From Lentiprolixibacter aurantiacus (GTDB lineage: Bacteria > Bacteroidota > Bacteroidia > Flavobacteriales > Flavobacteriaceae): a stretch of DNA of 64,000 nucleotides. Shown here piece by piece: positions 45,095 to 54,748 of the stretch (its first letter is position 1; each line of letters opens with the position of its first letter). Under the pieces are notes generated by a model that saw only the letters and a list, made by a program, of their open reading frames with translations, was not told where the DNA came from and made no database searches. Position numbers and translations under genes: made by a program. The stretch spans positions 124,001-188,000 of the forward strand of contig NZ_JAPFQP010000004.1 of the NCBI RefSeq assembly GCF_026241225.1, given 5' to 3'.

Positions 45095-45610
45095 ATGGGG
45101 GACATCCAAACAGAATTAATATCCACACTGGTCCTGATAATCCTGACCTTTTTGGTTATTTCCATCACCAGGAGGGCAATCAGGCGTTTTGGAAAACTTG
45201 TTGAGATTGATGTCAACAAAAGAAAGGTGATTTTTTACCTGAGTTACCTGATCATTTACTTTCTGGCCCTTACCGTACTTTCCATCATCTGGGGGGTAAA
45301 CCTCAAGGATTTTGTAGTATTTATTTCCTCCATACTGGCTGTACTGGGGGTCGCTTTTGTGGCACAATGGTCTATTTTATCAAACCTCACGGCCAGTGTT
45401 ATCCTGTTTTTCAGTCATCCCCTGCGCCTGGGCGACAGGATCCGGGTATTGGACAAGGATTTCGACTGGACCGGTGAGATAGAAGATATAAGTGCATTTT
45501 ACCTTTTTATGAAGACTGATGATGGAAGGAAAATTACCATTCCCACTAATCTTGTCATACAAAAAGGCATCGAAATTTTAGAACCAGATGGCAGCAAAGA
45601 AAAAGATTAA
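45095..45610 (+). CDS. Small MscS-type mechanosensitive ion channel protein
   Basis: From the ATG at 45095 the product is 171 residues; an upstream in-frame ATG at 45065 adds ten residues. It has two to three membrane helices (about 8-28, 50-70 and the pore helix around VFISSILAVLGVAFVAQWSI) followed by the MscS beta domain (LTASVILFFSHPLRLGDRIR, then ISAFYLFMKTDDGRKITIPT). The C-terminal alpha-beta domain is missing, as in other minimal MscS proteins. Such channels release solutes on osmotic downshift. It overlaps corA by 23 bases. Confidence 0.82.
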   Translation: MGDIQTELISTLVLIILTFLVISITRRAIRRFGKLVEIDVNKRKVIFYLSYLIIYFLALTVLSIIWGVNLKDFVVFISSILAVLGVAFVAQWSILSNLTASVILFFSHPLRLGDRIRVLDKDFDWTGEIEDISAFYLFMKTDDGRKITIPTNLVIQKGIEILEPDGSKEKD

Positions 45611-46688
45611 AACGCCTCCCCGCATCAGAAAAAAACGACTGAGTGCTAAGGCTACCATCGGGCAGGTGCCGGGAGTTCCTGTTTATGTAGGGCATAAAAC
45701 AGAAAGTGAACTCAGCATCGAGGTCATTGAATATAACAAGGGAATGCTTGAGGAAAGGCATTTAAGCAGCATCGAAGAGGCCTATCCCTTTGTAGAATCA
45801 GAACCTGTCAGCTGGATCAACATCAATGGCCTTAGTCATACTTCGGTAATTGAAAAAATAGGGAAACGTTACGGTATTCACCCCCTTGTGGTTGAAGATA
45901 TCGTGAACACCCAGCAACGCCCTAAAGTCGAAGAGTTTCAGGACCATCTTTTTGTGGTTGTTAAAATGCTACATATGGATGAGGAGAAGGGTTTAATTGT
46001 AGAACATCTTAGCCTGGTTCTCGGAAGCCATTATGTAATTTCCTTTCAGGAGGCAGAAGGAGATGTCTTTGACCCGGTCAGGACACGTCTTCGGGGAGAT
46101 AAGGGCGTAATCCGATCTATGCGTTCGGATTATTTGCTGTATGCGTTAATGGATGCCGTGGTAGATTATTATTTCCACCTTCTTGATGAAATAGGCAACC
46201 GCATAGAATCCTTAGAAGATCAGCTATTTGAAGACCAGACCAGTGAGGAAATGCCCACAGAAATCCAATCACTTAAAAGAGAAATCCTGCGGATAAGAAG
46301 AGCTATATCCCCTTTGCGGGAAATCGTATCCCGAATTGAGAAAAGTGGTCACCCTAATATTTCTGAAAAAATTATGCTCTACCTCAGTGACTTACAGGAT
46401 CATATTATACAGGTCTCAGAGAGTATAGAAATTTACCGGGAAATGACCTGGAGTTTAATGGACATGTATATGACAGCCATCAGCAATAAGATGAATACCA
46501 TCATGAAAGTCCTGACTATAATTGCCACCATTTTTATACCGCTTACCTTTATTGCTGGTATTTACGGGATGAACTTTGAATACATCCCGGAATTGAAATA
46601 CCGAAATGGCTATTTTATTTTGCTAGGTATTATGCTTCTGATATTTTTAGCAATGCTATACTACTTCAGAAGAAAAAAGTGGCTGTAG
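45588..46688 (+). CDS. corA: Magnesium/cobalt transporter CorA
   Basis: A 366-residue CorA channel. The large N-terminal cytoplasmic funnel (1-290) is followed by two C-terminal membrane helices (about 302-322 and 338-358) with the selectivity signature YGMNF in AGIYGMNFEYIPELKY. It imports Mg2+ (also Co2+ or Ni2+ in homologues). A basic N-terminus (KKKIKTPPRIRKKRLSAK) precedes the domain. The gene starts within the MscS gene and is co-transcribed. Confidence 0.93.
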   Translation: MAAKKKIKTPPRIRKKRLSAKATIGQVPGVPVYVGHKTESELSIEVIEYNKGMLEERHLSSIEEAYPFVESEPVSWININGLSHTSVIEKIGKRYGIHPLVVEDIVNTQQRPKVEEFQDHLFVVVKMLHMDEEKGLIVEHLSLVLGSHYVISFQEAEGDVFDPVRTRLRGDKGVIRSMRSDYLLYALMDAVVDYYFHLLDEIGNRIESLEDQLFEDQTSEEMPTEIQSLKREILRIRRAISPLREIVSRIEKSGHPNISEKIMLYLSDLQDHIIQVSESIEIYREMTWSLMDMYMTAISNKMNTIMKVLTIIATIFIPLTFIAGIYGMNFEYIPELKYRNGYFILLGIMLLIFLAMLYYFRRKKWL

Positions 46689-46702
46689 CTGCAAAAAGAA
46701 GA

Positions 46703-46861
46703 TTATTCCTTATCAGCAACTAAGTTATAGGCTTTTAACATCTGGGGATAAGGTCCCCCTCCCCTTGAATAAAGGTATTCCTTCTTACCGCACAAATGAA
46801 CCAGTATGCTTCCGTTCAATTTAAAAATGGCAACTGATTTGCAGGCTGCTTTTGAAACCAA
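46703..46861 (-). CDS. Possible 52-residue protein
   Basis: A short minus-strand frame beginning at a TTG at 46861, just after an in-frame stop, and ending at 46703. It encodes a peptide with SVAIFKLNGSILVHLCGKKE and a GGGPYPQ motif; the composition looks protein-like. It lies 14 bp after the 63-residue gene and converges on corA. There is no ATG near the start and no recognised family. Conservation would be needed to accept it. Confidence 0.25.
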   Translation of the reverse strand: MVSKAACKSVAIFKLNGSILVHLCGKKEYLYSRGGGPYPQMLKAYNLVADKE

Positions 46862-46875
46862 GTCTTAATAAGGTA

Positions 46876-47067
46876 TCAGACAAAAAGATTGCAGTCCTCA
46901 CAATCCTTCACCTCGCCATAATAGGTTTCCCGGTATTTGTGCAAAGTATTTACGGGAAGCCCCATCAGGTATTTTCTAACGTAGGTGACCTTGGTAGTTA
47001 GTTTACCCATATTCGGACTAAATCTTTTTTCATATTTAGTCTTTCTTTTAATCCATATCAATTTCAT
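46876..47067 (-). CDS. Small basic protein downstream of rpsU
   Basis: A 63-residue basic protein (MKLIWIKRKTKYEKRFSPNM) ending in a cysteine pair (VKDCEDCNLFV). I do not recognise a family. It begins 2 bp after the rpsU stop and so would be co-transcribed with rpsU. Confidence 0.5.
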   Translation of the reverse strand: MKLIWIKRKTKYEKRFSPNMGKLTTKVTYVRKYLMGLPVNTLHKYRETYYGEVKDCEDCNLFV

Positions 47068-47069
47068 AG

Positions 47070-47267
47070 CTATTCGTTTTCGAGTCTGTTTAAATATTCC
47101 TGCCTGAATTTGGCTTTTTTTATCTGTTCTCGCCTCTTTTGGGATTTTTTAGTGTACTGCTTACGTTCCCGTATTTCGTCCATCTGTTTTACGTTTCTGA
47201 CCTTGCGCTTATAGCGCTTCAGGGCCCTTTCTATATTTTCACCCGGCTTAATTTCAATTTTTAGCAT
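47070..47267 (-). CDS. rpsU: 30S ribosomal protein S21
   Basis: A 65-residue, strongly basic protein with the bS21 pattern: LKIEIKPGENIERALKRYKR at the N-terminus, then a Lys/Arg-rich helical tail (QYTKKSQKRREQIKKAKFRQ). It is part of the small ribosomal subunit near the anti-Shine-Dalgarno region. Length and sequence are typical of Bacteroidetes S21. Confidence 0.95.
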   Translation of the reverse strand: MLKIEIKPGENIERALKRYKRKVRNVKQMDEIRERKQYTKKSQKRREQIKKAKFRQEYLNRLENE

Positions 47268-47694
47268 ATTAACTTGTGTTATGTTTCTTTATGGTAACTT
47301 CTTGCCGAAGTATTGTCAGTGTTATTTTTCAATTGGATATTTCCACACCTCTGGATCCAAGGATTAAAATTCTGCCCATGAATACGTCATGGTATGACAT
47401 TCGGGAACTGGTAAATTGATTATGATAATGCGCCAGCCTGGTTTGCTAAATTGTGGCCAACCGACGAATAAACAAGAGTTCAATGAAGCCCAAAAAGCCA
47501 GGTTGTGGGGGGGATAAATTTGTCAGACTGGTTTCTGAATACCAGATATTGAAAGTTAAAAACTCGCTTATTTCTCTTTTCGTGGTTTTTTATCCTCATT
47601 ACCGCAAAGGTACTAAGGTTACCACCCAAAAACAACCCATGTTTAGGGAAGGCCTTAAAAATTACGGTAATGGAATCCTTCCAGCAGCCGTAAT
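47268..47694. other. Intergenic region upstream of rpsU
   Basis: This 427-bp stretch has no gene I can support. A plus-strand frame from 47453 is antisense to the next gene over much of its length and looks random. No clear promoter box or RNA structure was found; the rpsU promoter must lie here. Confidence 0.4.
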
Positions 47695-48069
47695 TCAGAT
47701 CCTGATCGGCGTTTTATTGGATAGGTTAACTTCCGCCAGGAGGTTGTCAGTGTACCGGACATGCCCTGTGGTAGTAATGATCCTGAAACGAAAAGATTTA
47801 AGGCGGGCAACGGTATCCAGCAATAACCATTTAGACTTTAACAATCTGGATGCCTCAGTTTTAAGGCTGATGTCAAAGTAATACTTGCGCCCATTTTTAT
47901 TCGCTGAAATATCCGGACTAACATTAAGGCCATTGGACTTCCTTACAAAGGATTTCGGACTTTCATAGCCCGGCAAATCCGATTTAATATTGGTGAATCC
48001 TTTGGCTTTTAAATAATCAATTGATTTTTCTAAGATCGAACTATTTTCTTTTCTGTCTTGTGCTGTCAT
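47695..48069 (-). CDS. Hypothetical 124-residue protein
   Basis: A soluble, basic protein of 124 residues starting MTAQDRKENSSILEKSIDYL. The segment SPDISANKNGRKYYFDISLK followed by SKWLLLDTVARLKSFRFRII resembles small Bacteroidetes proteins of restriction-endonuclease-like fold (a strand with acidic residues and a following Lys), but no complete PD-(D/E)xK motif can be shown. It is single, read away from the D-2-hydroxyacid dehydrogenase gene. Confidence 0.55.
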   Translation of the reverse strand: MTAQDRKENSSILEKSIDYLKAKGFTNIKSDLPGYESPKSFVRKSNGLNVSPDISANKNGRKYYFDISLKTEASRLLKSKWLLLDTVARLKSFRFRIITTTGHVRYTDNLLAEVNLSNKTPIRI

Positions 48070-48301
48070 ACCCTATAATATAAAAGAAAAGCCTAAAAAA
48101 GCAAATCCTCTTGCCTATGGTTTCCTGAAACACTGCGTCGGGTAAATTTTGACAGGATGTATTATAAAGAGTTAGATGGGGCTTCCGCCCCGCCCTAAAA
48201 AGAAATTACGGTTTTTTACTGCATTAATGAATCAGATAAGTATCCATGACCTACATTTGCCTTCAAAATTTGTTAAAATCACCCAAAGCGTTTAAACTTC
48301 T

Positions 48302-49297
48302 ATGAATATCGCGTTCTTCTCCTACAAATCATACGACAAGCAATGGTTCGACCAACATGTTGACAGCGACAACTATAAGATAAACTACTTTCGGGTGAAG
48401 CTGGATAAATCGACCGCAACTTATGCACGAGGAGCCGATGTAATATGTGCATTTGTCAATGATGACCTGAGCAAAGAGGTGATCAATATCCTCTCGGATA
48501 TGGGGGTCAAAATGATTGCCCTGCGTTGTGCGGGATTCAACAATGTGGACCTGGACGCTGCCGCTGCTAAGGGAATTCCTGTTTACCGGGTCCCGGAATA
48601 TTCTCCACATGCTGTAGCCGAACACGCTGTTGCACTGATCCTGACCCTGAACCGTAAGACTCACAAGGCCTACAACAGGGTCCGTGACGGGAACTTCTCC
48701 CTGTCGAGGCTGACAGGCTTTAACCTGTATGGAAAAACCGTCGGTGTTCTGGGCACAGGAAAGATCGGACGTGTTTTTGCCGATCTGATGCATGGTTTTG
48801 GTTGCCGTATACTGTTATACGATAAATTCCCCGACACCAGTTTGGAAGAAAAAGGATATCGCTATGTGGATTTGAGTACATTGTTGAAAGAGTCCGATAT
48901 TGTCTCTCTTCACGTACCACTGATGCCGGAAACCGCGCATATCATCAATAGGGAAACCCTTAAATTAATGAAGGACAATGCCATGCTGATCAATACCAGC
49001 AGGGGCGGACTTATCAATACCGAACACACCCTTGAGGCCTTGAGAAATAAGAAACTGGGGTATTTGGGCATAGATGTTTATGAACAGGAAGAAGGCTTGT
49101 TCTTTCACAATTTTCAGGAACAAATCATAGACGACAATACCCTGGCATTGCTTATGTCTTTTCCTAATGTACTGGTAACCGCCCACCAGGCATTCTTTAC
49201 CCAGGAAGCTCTGGACGAGATTACCAAAACCACCCTTCAGAATATTCAAGATTTCAATGAGGGTAGAAGTAACGAAAACATCATTGACACTCCATAA
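48302..49297 (+). CDS. D-2-hydroxyacid dehydrogenase (D-lactate dehydrogenase type)
   Basis: A 331-residue NAD-dependent enzyme. The Rossmann motif is GKTVGVLGTGKIGRVFADLM, the catalytic Arg is in NTSRGGLINTEHTL, Glu in GIDVYEQEEGLFF and His in VTAHQAFFTQEALDEI. The sequence (IALRCAGFNNVDLDAAA near the middle) is closest in pattern to LdhA-type D-lactate dehydrogenases, which reduce pyruvate to D-lactate. A TACATTTG box at 48252-48259 is a possible -7 element. Confidence 0.88.
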   Translation: MNIAFFSYKSYDKQWFDQHVDSDNYKINYFRVKLDKSTATYARGADVICAFVNDDLSKEVINILSDMGVKMIALRCAGFNNVDLDAAAAKGIPVYRVPEYSPHAVAEHAVALILTLNRKTHKAYNRVRDGNFSLSRLTGFNLYGKTVGVLGTGKIGRVFADLMHGFGCRILLYDKFPDTSLEEKGYRYVDLSTLLKESDIVSLHVPLMPETAHIINRETLKLMKDNAMLINTSRGGLINTEHTLEALRNKKLGYLGIDVYEQEEGLFFHNFQEQIIDDNTLALLMSFPNVLVTAHQAFFTQEALDEITKTTLQNIQDFNEGRSNENIIDTP

Positions 49298-49387
49298 TAC
49301 CTGTTCATAAAGGGGATAGACTGTAAATCCTTACTGTGTCTAAATGTAAATCAGGGCAAGTAAAAACTGTGTATCTTTAATTCGCAA

Positions 49388-50158
49388 TTACTCCGGCATT
49401 CCCTGGTCTACCCAATCCTTTATTTTCTGTATAACGGCCTCATCCATGCGCCCTGCTGGGGGCATAACGCCTGCCTGACCGGTTTGAAGTTCTATGCGCT
49501 CAATAAACACTGCAATCTGATCTACGGTTTTTTGATAAGTAGAAATGTCATATCCTCCGGCAGGGGAATTGGAGCCATGACAAAAAATACAATGATTGGA
49601 AATGATAGGAGCTATATCCGCGGTGTAGGTATAGTTACCATCTGATCCTCCGGGTTCGCCATTATCCGGTGGGGACTCCCCTTCTAATAAGCCATCAGTT
49701 TTCCAGTCGATGAGGGTCTGTATGATTGCATTGTCAACACGACCGCTTGGGGGCATAAGGTCGTCCTCACCCTCATCTTCCTGCATCGATTTAAGGATGT
49801 CATCAATTTGAGATTTTGTCAACAAATATGTGGAGAGATCAACCCCGTCTTCTTTATAAGCAGCATTGTGACAGGATACACAAAGTTGGTCCATTACAGG
49901 TTTGACATCTGCCAGATAGGTTACAAGTCCGGCATAAGTATCAGACCCAGATGTATTGTCCGAATTTCCGCTTCCGCCAGAAGGGTCCCCATTGGAATTA
50001 CCAGCATTACCAATACCATTGTTGTCCGAACCGGACCCGTCTGGAGTTTCTGTTATGTCCTCAACTTGTTGATAATCCCTTGAATGAAAGTCTGAAGTAC
50101 AGGATAGAGTCAGGGCAGAGACTAAAAACCCCATGAAAATAAATGCAATTTTTTTCAT
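49388..50158 (-). CDS. Two-haem cytochrome c-like lipoprotein with tandem domains
   Basis: A 256-residue lipoprotein (MKKIAFIFMGFLVSALTLSC). A Gly/Ser/Asn-rich linker (about 45-75) leads to two similar domains, each starting (L/T)ADV/IxP and having one haem motif (CVSCH and CIFCH), an S-T-Y segment and MPPSGR or MPPAGR, whose methionine can be the sixth haem ligand, and an I(I/V)QxxxDW helix. This is the c-type cytochrome (planctomycete-type) domain in duplicate. It is likely a surface-exposed electron carrier. The promoter has a Crp/Fnr-like operator with the shared geometry. Confidence 0.8.
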   Translation of the reverse strand: MKKIAFIFMGFLVSALTLSCTSDFHSRDYQQVEDITETPDGSGSDNNGIGNAGNSNGDPSGGSGNSDNTSGSDTYAGLVTYLADVKPVMDQLCVSCHNAAYKEDGVDLSTYLLTKSQIDDILKSMQEDEGEDDLMPPSGRVDNAIIQTLIDWKTDGLLEGESPPDNGEPGGSDGNYTYTADIAPIISNHCIFCHGSNSPAGGYDISTYQKTVDQIAVFIERIELQTGQAGVMPPAGRMDEAVIQKIKDWVDQGMPE

Positions 50159-50215
50159 GATAATGAATTTAGATTTTACTGAGCCCCGCTATGTAAATTG
50201 GTGTAAATCCAAAAA

Positions 50216-50259
50216 CAAAGTTATTCAGGCATTCTGAGGAGAAACATGATAGAAGTCAT
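50216..50259 (-). promoter_or_regulatory. Crp/Fnr-like operator and -7 box, two-haem lipoprotein
   Basis: ATGATAGAAGTCAT (50246-50259) is centred 29.5 bp from a perfect TAACTTTG box read 50223 to 50216. The rest of the 308-bp divergent region 50159-50466 shows no gene. Confidence 0.7.
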
Positions 50260-50466
50260 ATTTTGTAGATAATGCGAACAAGTAATCCCCTGCACTTTAC
50301 CTTGTTGTAAATCATAGGTCTCCAGGTCTGTCATAGCAATATAAGAGATCAGGTAGGCCTAACCCCCTGTTCAAAAAAATCAGTTGAGATATTTTTTTAA
50401 TTCCACGTGACGTTTATTTTTGAACTTTATTTTTAATAAGTCTAAATTAATTTAATATAGTCAAAA

Positions 50467-51393
50467 ATGAAACCACTATCACTACTCATTGTTTCTTTAC
50501 TTACATTTATTAGCGCTACCTACGGACAAACCAAAAAAGAACTGGACAGAAAAGCCATTAAGGATATGTGTGGCTGCTATGAGATCACGTTTGAATATGC
50601 TGAAACATTTTCTCCGAACCAGGACTACGAGAAAAAACCCAATTATTTTGCCTCAGCCATGGAACTGGCATTGCCAATTGCAGATGAAGAAAACAAAATT
50701 TCTATCCAGCACCTGCTGCTTGTAAATGACAGCACCGTTATCAAACACTGGCGACAGGACTGGCTGTATGAAAACCAGGAAGTATTTTATTACGACAAGG
50801 ATAATATCTGGACTTTTCAAAAACTACCTGCTGAGGCTGTAAAAGGTCAATGGACCCAAAAGGTTTACCAGGTAGACGATAGTCCAAGGTATTCCGGTAC
50901 GGCAAGCTGGGTTCACGTGGACGATAAACACTATTGGGAAAATAAAACAGACTCTCCCCTGCCCCGCCGTGAGTATACCAAACGAAATGATTACAATGTA
51001 ATGCTAAGGGGAAACCGGCACGAGATTACAGCGTTTGGCTGGATCCATGCGCAGGATAATGACAAAATTATTAGGGAAAACGGAAAGGAAGACGTACTCC
51101 TTGCTCAGGAAAAAGGAATGAACAGCTATACCCGGGTAGATTCAAAAAAATGTGAAGCTGCCATAGACTGGTGGACGGAACACGGGGAATTCTGGAGTTC
51201 TGTACGCGATGCCTGGGGCGAGGTTTACCCTCGTGAAGGCAATCTAATCCTTGTCAAAAAAGTGGATAACAAGCCCCTTTACAGGCACCTCTACCCTCTT
51301 GAAAAGAAAGGTGGCGGTAAAGCTGAAATAATTGGGCTTATTAAACAATTTATAGTGCAGGAAACTGAAGGCTCTGCTGTTGGAAGCAAATAA
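50467..51393 (+). CDS. DUF6607 family protein
   Basis: A 308-residue exported protein with a signal peptide (MKPLSLLIVSLLTFISATYG). The mature part begins KKELDRKAIKDMCGCYEITF and includes IKHWRQDWLYENQEVFYYDK and WVHVDDKHYWENKTDSPLPR, the pattern of the DUF6607 family found in Bacteroidetes and some Proteobacteria. The function is not known. It appears monocistronic and is followed by a terminator. Confidence 0.85.
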   Translation: MKPLSLLIVSLLTFISATYGQTKKELDRKAIKDMCGCYEITFEYAETFSPNQDYEKKPNYFASAMELALPIADEENKISIQHLLLVNDSTVIKHWRQDWLYENQEVFYYDKDNIWTFQKLPAEAVKGQWTQKVYQVDDSPRYSGTASWVHVDDKHYWENKTDSPLPRREYTKRNDYNVMLRGNRHEITAFGWIHAQDNDKIIRENGKEDVLLAQEKGMNSYTRVDSKKCEAAIDWWTEHGEFWSSVRDAWGEVYPREGNLILVKKVDNKPLYRHLYPLEKKGGGKAEIIGLIKQFIVQETEGSAVGSK

Positions 51394-51457
51394 AATCACA
51401 CAATAAGGAATTGGATTCTTCCAATTTCAAGACCTTTTAATAAAGGCCACAATATAT

Positions 51458-51486
51458 AGCCGGCAGGCAATGCTTGCCGGCTTTTC
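51458..51486 (+). terminator. Terminator after the DUF6607 gene
   Basis: AGCCGGCAGGCA and TGCTTGCCGGCT form a long GC-rich stem (with one mismatch) followed by TTTT. Confidence 0.75.
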
Positions 51487-51746
51487 CATTTTCGCAAATC
51501 CAGGGAAACAGTGTGCGGTCTTACCGTTAGACAACATGTCACTTAGCATATCACTAATGTGGATGAATGCAGAAGATTGTAAAAAATTCGCGCCAAACCC
51601 TGCCATTAATTTAAGAATAATCAATTTTACAAGCGAGATTTACACATTCCTAAATTATTTATCGCATTACGTTAATATCAGGTAAATACTTGGCTCTTTA
51701 ACCAATTTTTAAGACTTTTGTTGAGCTAATTCAAACTCAAATAAAC
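51487..51746. other. Leader region upstream of the SusC gene
   Basis: About 260 bp with no supported gene; the AT-rich last 100 bp should hold the susC promoter, but I see no perfect TAnnTTTG box. A 71-residue frame here is not convincing. Confidence 0.35.
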
Positions 51747-54740
51747 ATGAAAACGAAATTGAAAGCAGTCCTCACCCTTCTATTGGTGTTGGCTGTACAT
51801 TTGGTTTATGCACAAAGTAAAAGCATAACGGGTACGGTTACAGATGCTGACGGTGTACCTCTGCCCGGAGTAAACATTGTAGTACAGGGAACAACCACCG
51901 GTACTCAGACAGATTTTGATGGTAACTTTGCCATTAATGTAGCTGAAGGCCAGGTTCTGGTATTTACCTACCTGGGATTCAGGACAGAAAGCAGAACAAT
52001 CGGTAGTTCCAACACGCTTAATGTTCGCATGCAGGTAGACGCCGAAAGCCTCAGTGAAGTAGTTGTTGTAGGTTATGGTACACAGTCCAAAAGGCTTGTA
52101 ACCGATAATATCTCCAGCCTGAGCAGTGCGGATATAGCCGATGTACCGACCCCGAACGTCTTCAACTCTGTTGCCGCCAAAGCAGCGGGTGTACAAATTA
52201 CCCAGCAGAACGGTAAGGTAGAAGGTGGTCTTAACTTCAGGATACGGGGCCAGGCCAGTATCAGTGCGGGAACTGATCCGCTATTTGTACTGGACGGAAT
52301 TCCACTAACAAATGATAATGAATCCAATAACGGTTCTCCATCTAACCCACTCCTAACCCTTAGCCCAAGTGAAATTGAATCCATAGATATTTTGAAAGAT
52401 GCCTCTGCCGCGGCAATCTATGGTTCGAGGGGTGCCAATGGTGTGGTTATTATTACTACTAAAAAAGGTAAAGAAGGAAGGTCCAGTTTCTCACTGAACT
52501 TTTCAACCGGTACCAGTGAGCCAGCCAACAAAAGGGACTGGTTAAACGCTGCACAATACATTGAATTGTTCACCGAAGCTGCGGAAAGGTCACCTTTCGG
52601 AGATTTATCCGGCAGTTTCCTGGAAGGCAGGTTTGACCGCTATTCCAATGGAACCGACTGGAGGAACCTGGCAGTTGATACAGACTGGCAGGAACTGGCA
52701 TTCCAGGACGGCAGCATCCGCGATGCAGATTTCTCAATGTCCGGAGGTAACAGCAAAACAACTTATTTCTTCTCCACCGCCTACAACGATACCCAGGGTA
52801 TTGTAAGGGGGAATGAGCTGGACAGGGTTTCCGGAAGGATCAATATCAACCACAACTTTTCTGACAAAATCAGGATGGGGATGAATATGAGTTATTCCAG
52901 GGTAAATATCGACAGGATTGCCAATGACAATGCATTCGTTACGCCTTTGCAAGCCATTGCCCAGGCACCAATTTCTCCTGCTTTTCTGGAAAATGGTGAT
53001 CCTAACCCCAATACCCTATATCCCAACTTCCTGCTCGAGGACAAATACGCTTATTACAATACAATCGTCAAGCGATTTTTGGGTAGGATAAATTTTGAAT
53101 ACGACTTTACAGATTGGTTAACGTTCACTTCTGCATTCTCACACGATCTGTTTACCCAGACGGAAGACCAGTTCAGAGGAAGATTGACACCATTCCAATC
53201 TACCAACGGTGAGGCTTTCGCTTCTAACGTAGATACAGAAAACTATGTGTTCACAAACCTGCTTAGATTCAACAAGACCTTCAACGAAGATCATGATGTG
53301 GAACTGGTAGTTGGTAGTGAATTGAATAAAAGTAAGCGACGGGCAACCAGTGTGGAAGGAAATCAATTTCCATCGGATGACTTCCAGACAGTAAACAGCG
53401 CCGCGGAAATTGTTTCCGGTACAGGTAGTTTTACCCAGTTTAGCTTCCTTTCTTATTTTGCCAGGGCTACCTATTCCTACAAGAATAAATACCTGTTAAA
53501 AGCCAGTATCAGGCGTGACGGATCTTCCAGATTTGGTTCCGAAAATCGATTTGGTTACTTCCCTGCATTCTCAGCAGGTTGGATAATCAGCGAGGAAGAC
53601 TTCCTGTCCGAATCTGATGTTCTGAGTTATCTGAAAATCAGGGGTAGCTGGGGTAAAGTTGGTAACGCCGAAATTGGCAACTTCCCTTCATTAAACCTCT
53701 TCCAGGGTGTTTCCTACAACCAGAGACCTGGTTTACAGCCTACACAGGCCGGTAACCCGCTTCTTGGTTGGGAGGCTTCAACCCAGACCGATATCGGATT
53801 TGAGTATGGTTTATTTGATGATGTCATAACAGGTGAATTTGCATACTATGTAAAGGATACAGATGACCTGCTGTTTGCACAACCGCTTCCAGGTTCTTCA
53901 GGTAACCCTAATCAGAATGGTATTACCAGGAATATAGGTCGTTTGCAAGCCACTGGTTTTGAAATCAGCATCAGTACCAAAAACTTCAATACTGAAAACT
54001 TTACCTGGAACACCAATTTCAACTTCTCTAAAAACGATGTTGAAGTAAAAGAACTTCCAGACAGTAGCGATGTAATCTTCAGCAGGAATATCCTTAGGGA
54101 AGGAGAGCAAATCAACTCTTTCTACCTGCCTGAATACGCAGGTGTTGATCCGGACAATGGTGATGCACTTTACAATCTTAACGATGGAAGTGGAGGCACT
54201 ACTACCAACGTCAATGAGGCAGAACGAATTGTTGCCGGAAGACCATTGCCAGAGTGGATTGGTGGTTTGACCAACACCATACGATATAAGGATTTTGACT
54301 TTTCATTTACCTTCCAGGGTGAATGGGGTGCATCCATATATAACAGCGGTGGAAGATTCCAGTCAGCCAATGCTGATTTCTTCGATAACCAGACTGCAGA
54401 TCAGCTGAGGAGATGGCAAAACCCGGGAGACATCACAGATGTTCCGGAAGCCAGGTTATTTGGTGGAAATGGTACCGCCCACTCAACCCGATACCTGGAG
54501 GATGGTGACTTTATCAGATTGAGAAACCTGACTTTAGGATATACATTGCCACAGTCAATTATGGATAAGTTGGGGATGACAAACGTGAGGTTCTACGTTA
54601 GCGGATTAAACCTGTTGACATTTACTGATTTTGAAGGTTATGACCCAGAATCACGATCTGATGCCGGAGGTATAGGTCAGGTATTTTACTCTGCTCCTGC
54701 AGCGAGAACTTATTCTATAGGTGTAAACTTAAATTTCTAA
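51747..54740 (+). CDS. SusC/RagA family TonB-linked outer membrane protein
   Basis: A 997-residue outer-membrane transporter. The signal peptide (LKAVLTLLLVLAVHLVYAQ) is followed by a carboxypeptidase-regulatory-like domain (KSITGTVTDADGVPLPGVNI), a TonB-box-like stretch (SLSEVVVVGYGTQ), the plug with DASAAAIYGSRGANGVVIIT, and a large beta-barrel. It is paired with SusD 8 bp downstream. Such pairs import glycans or peptides as large oligomers. No polysaccharide-degrading enzyme or regulator is adjacent, so the substrate cannot be guessed. Confidence 0.92.
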   Translation: MKTKLKAVLTLLLVLAVHLVYAQSKSITGTVTDADGVPLPGVNIVVQGTTTGTQTDFDGNFAINVAEGQVLVFTYLGFRTESRTIGSSNTLNVRMQVDAESLSEVVVVGYGTQSKRLVTDNISSLSSADIADVPTPNVFNSVAAKAAGVQITQQNGKVEGGLNFRIRGQASISAGTDPLFVLDGIPLTNDNESNNGSPSNPLLTLSPSEIESIDILKDASAAAIYGSRGANGVVIITTKKGKEGRSSFSLNFSTGTSEPANKRDWLNAAQYIELFTEAAERSPFGDLSGSFLEGRFDRYSNGTDWRNLAVDTDWQELAFQDGSIRDADFSMSGGNSKTTYFFSTAYNDTQGIVRGNELDRVSGRININHNFSDKIRMGMNMSYSRVNIDRIANDNAFVTPLQAIAQAPISPAFLENGDPNPNTLYPNFLLEDKYAYYNTIVKRFLGRINFEYDFTDWLTFTSAFSHDLFTQTEDQFRGRLTPFQSTNGEAFASNVDTENYVFTNLLRFNKTFNEDHDVELVVGSELNKSKRRATSVEGNQFPSDDFQTVNSAAEIVSGTGSFTQFSFLSYFARATYSYKNKYLLKASIRRDGSSRFGSENRFGYFPAFSAGWIISEEDFLSESDVLSYLKIRGSWGKVGNAEIGNFPSLNLFQGVSYNQRPGLQPTQAGNPLLGWEASTQTDIGFEYGLFDDVITGEFAYYVKDTDDLLFAQPLPGSSGNPNQNGITRNIGRLQATGFEISISTKNFNTENFTWNTNFNFSKNDVEVKELPDSSDVIFSRNILREGEQINSFYLPEYAGVDPDNGDALYNLNDGSGGTTTNVNEAERIVAGRPLPEWIGGLTNTIRYKDFDFSFTFQGEWGASIYNSGGRFQSANADFFDNQTADQLRRWQNPGDITDVPEARLFGGNGTAHSTRYLEDGDFIRLRNLTLGYTLPQSIMDKLGMTNVRFYVSGLNLLTFTDFEGYDPESRSDAGGIGQVFYSAPAARTYSIGVNLNF

Positions 54741-54748
54741 AAATCGTC

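Noticed and set aside
47453-47881. Plus-strand frame of 142 codons upstream of the 2-hydroxyacid dehydrogenase
   Set aside because: It overlaps the more protein-like minus-strand gene at 47695-48069 and shows random composition.
51470-51685. 71-codon frame before susC
   Set aside because: It starts within a terminator hairpin and has no recognisable features.
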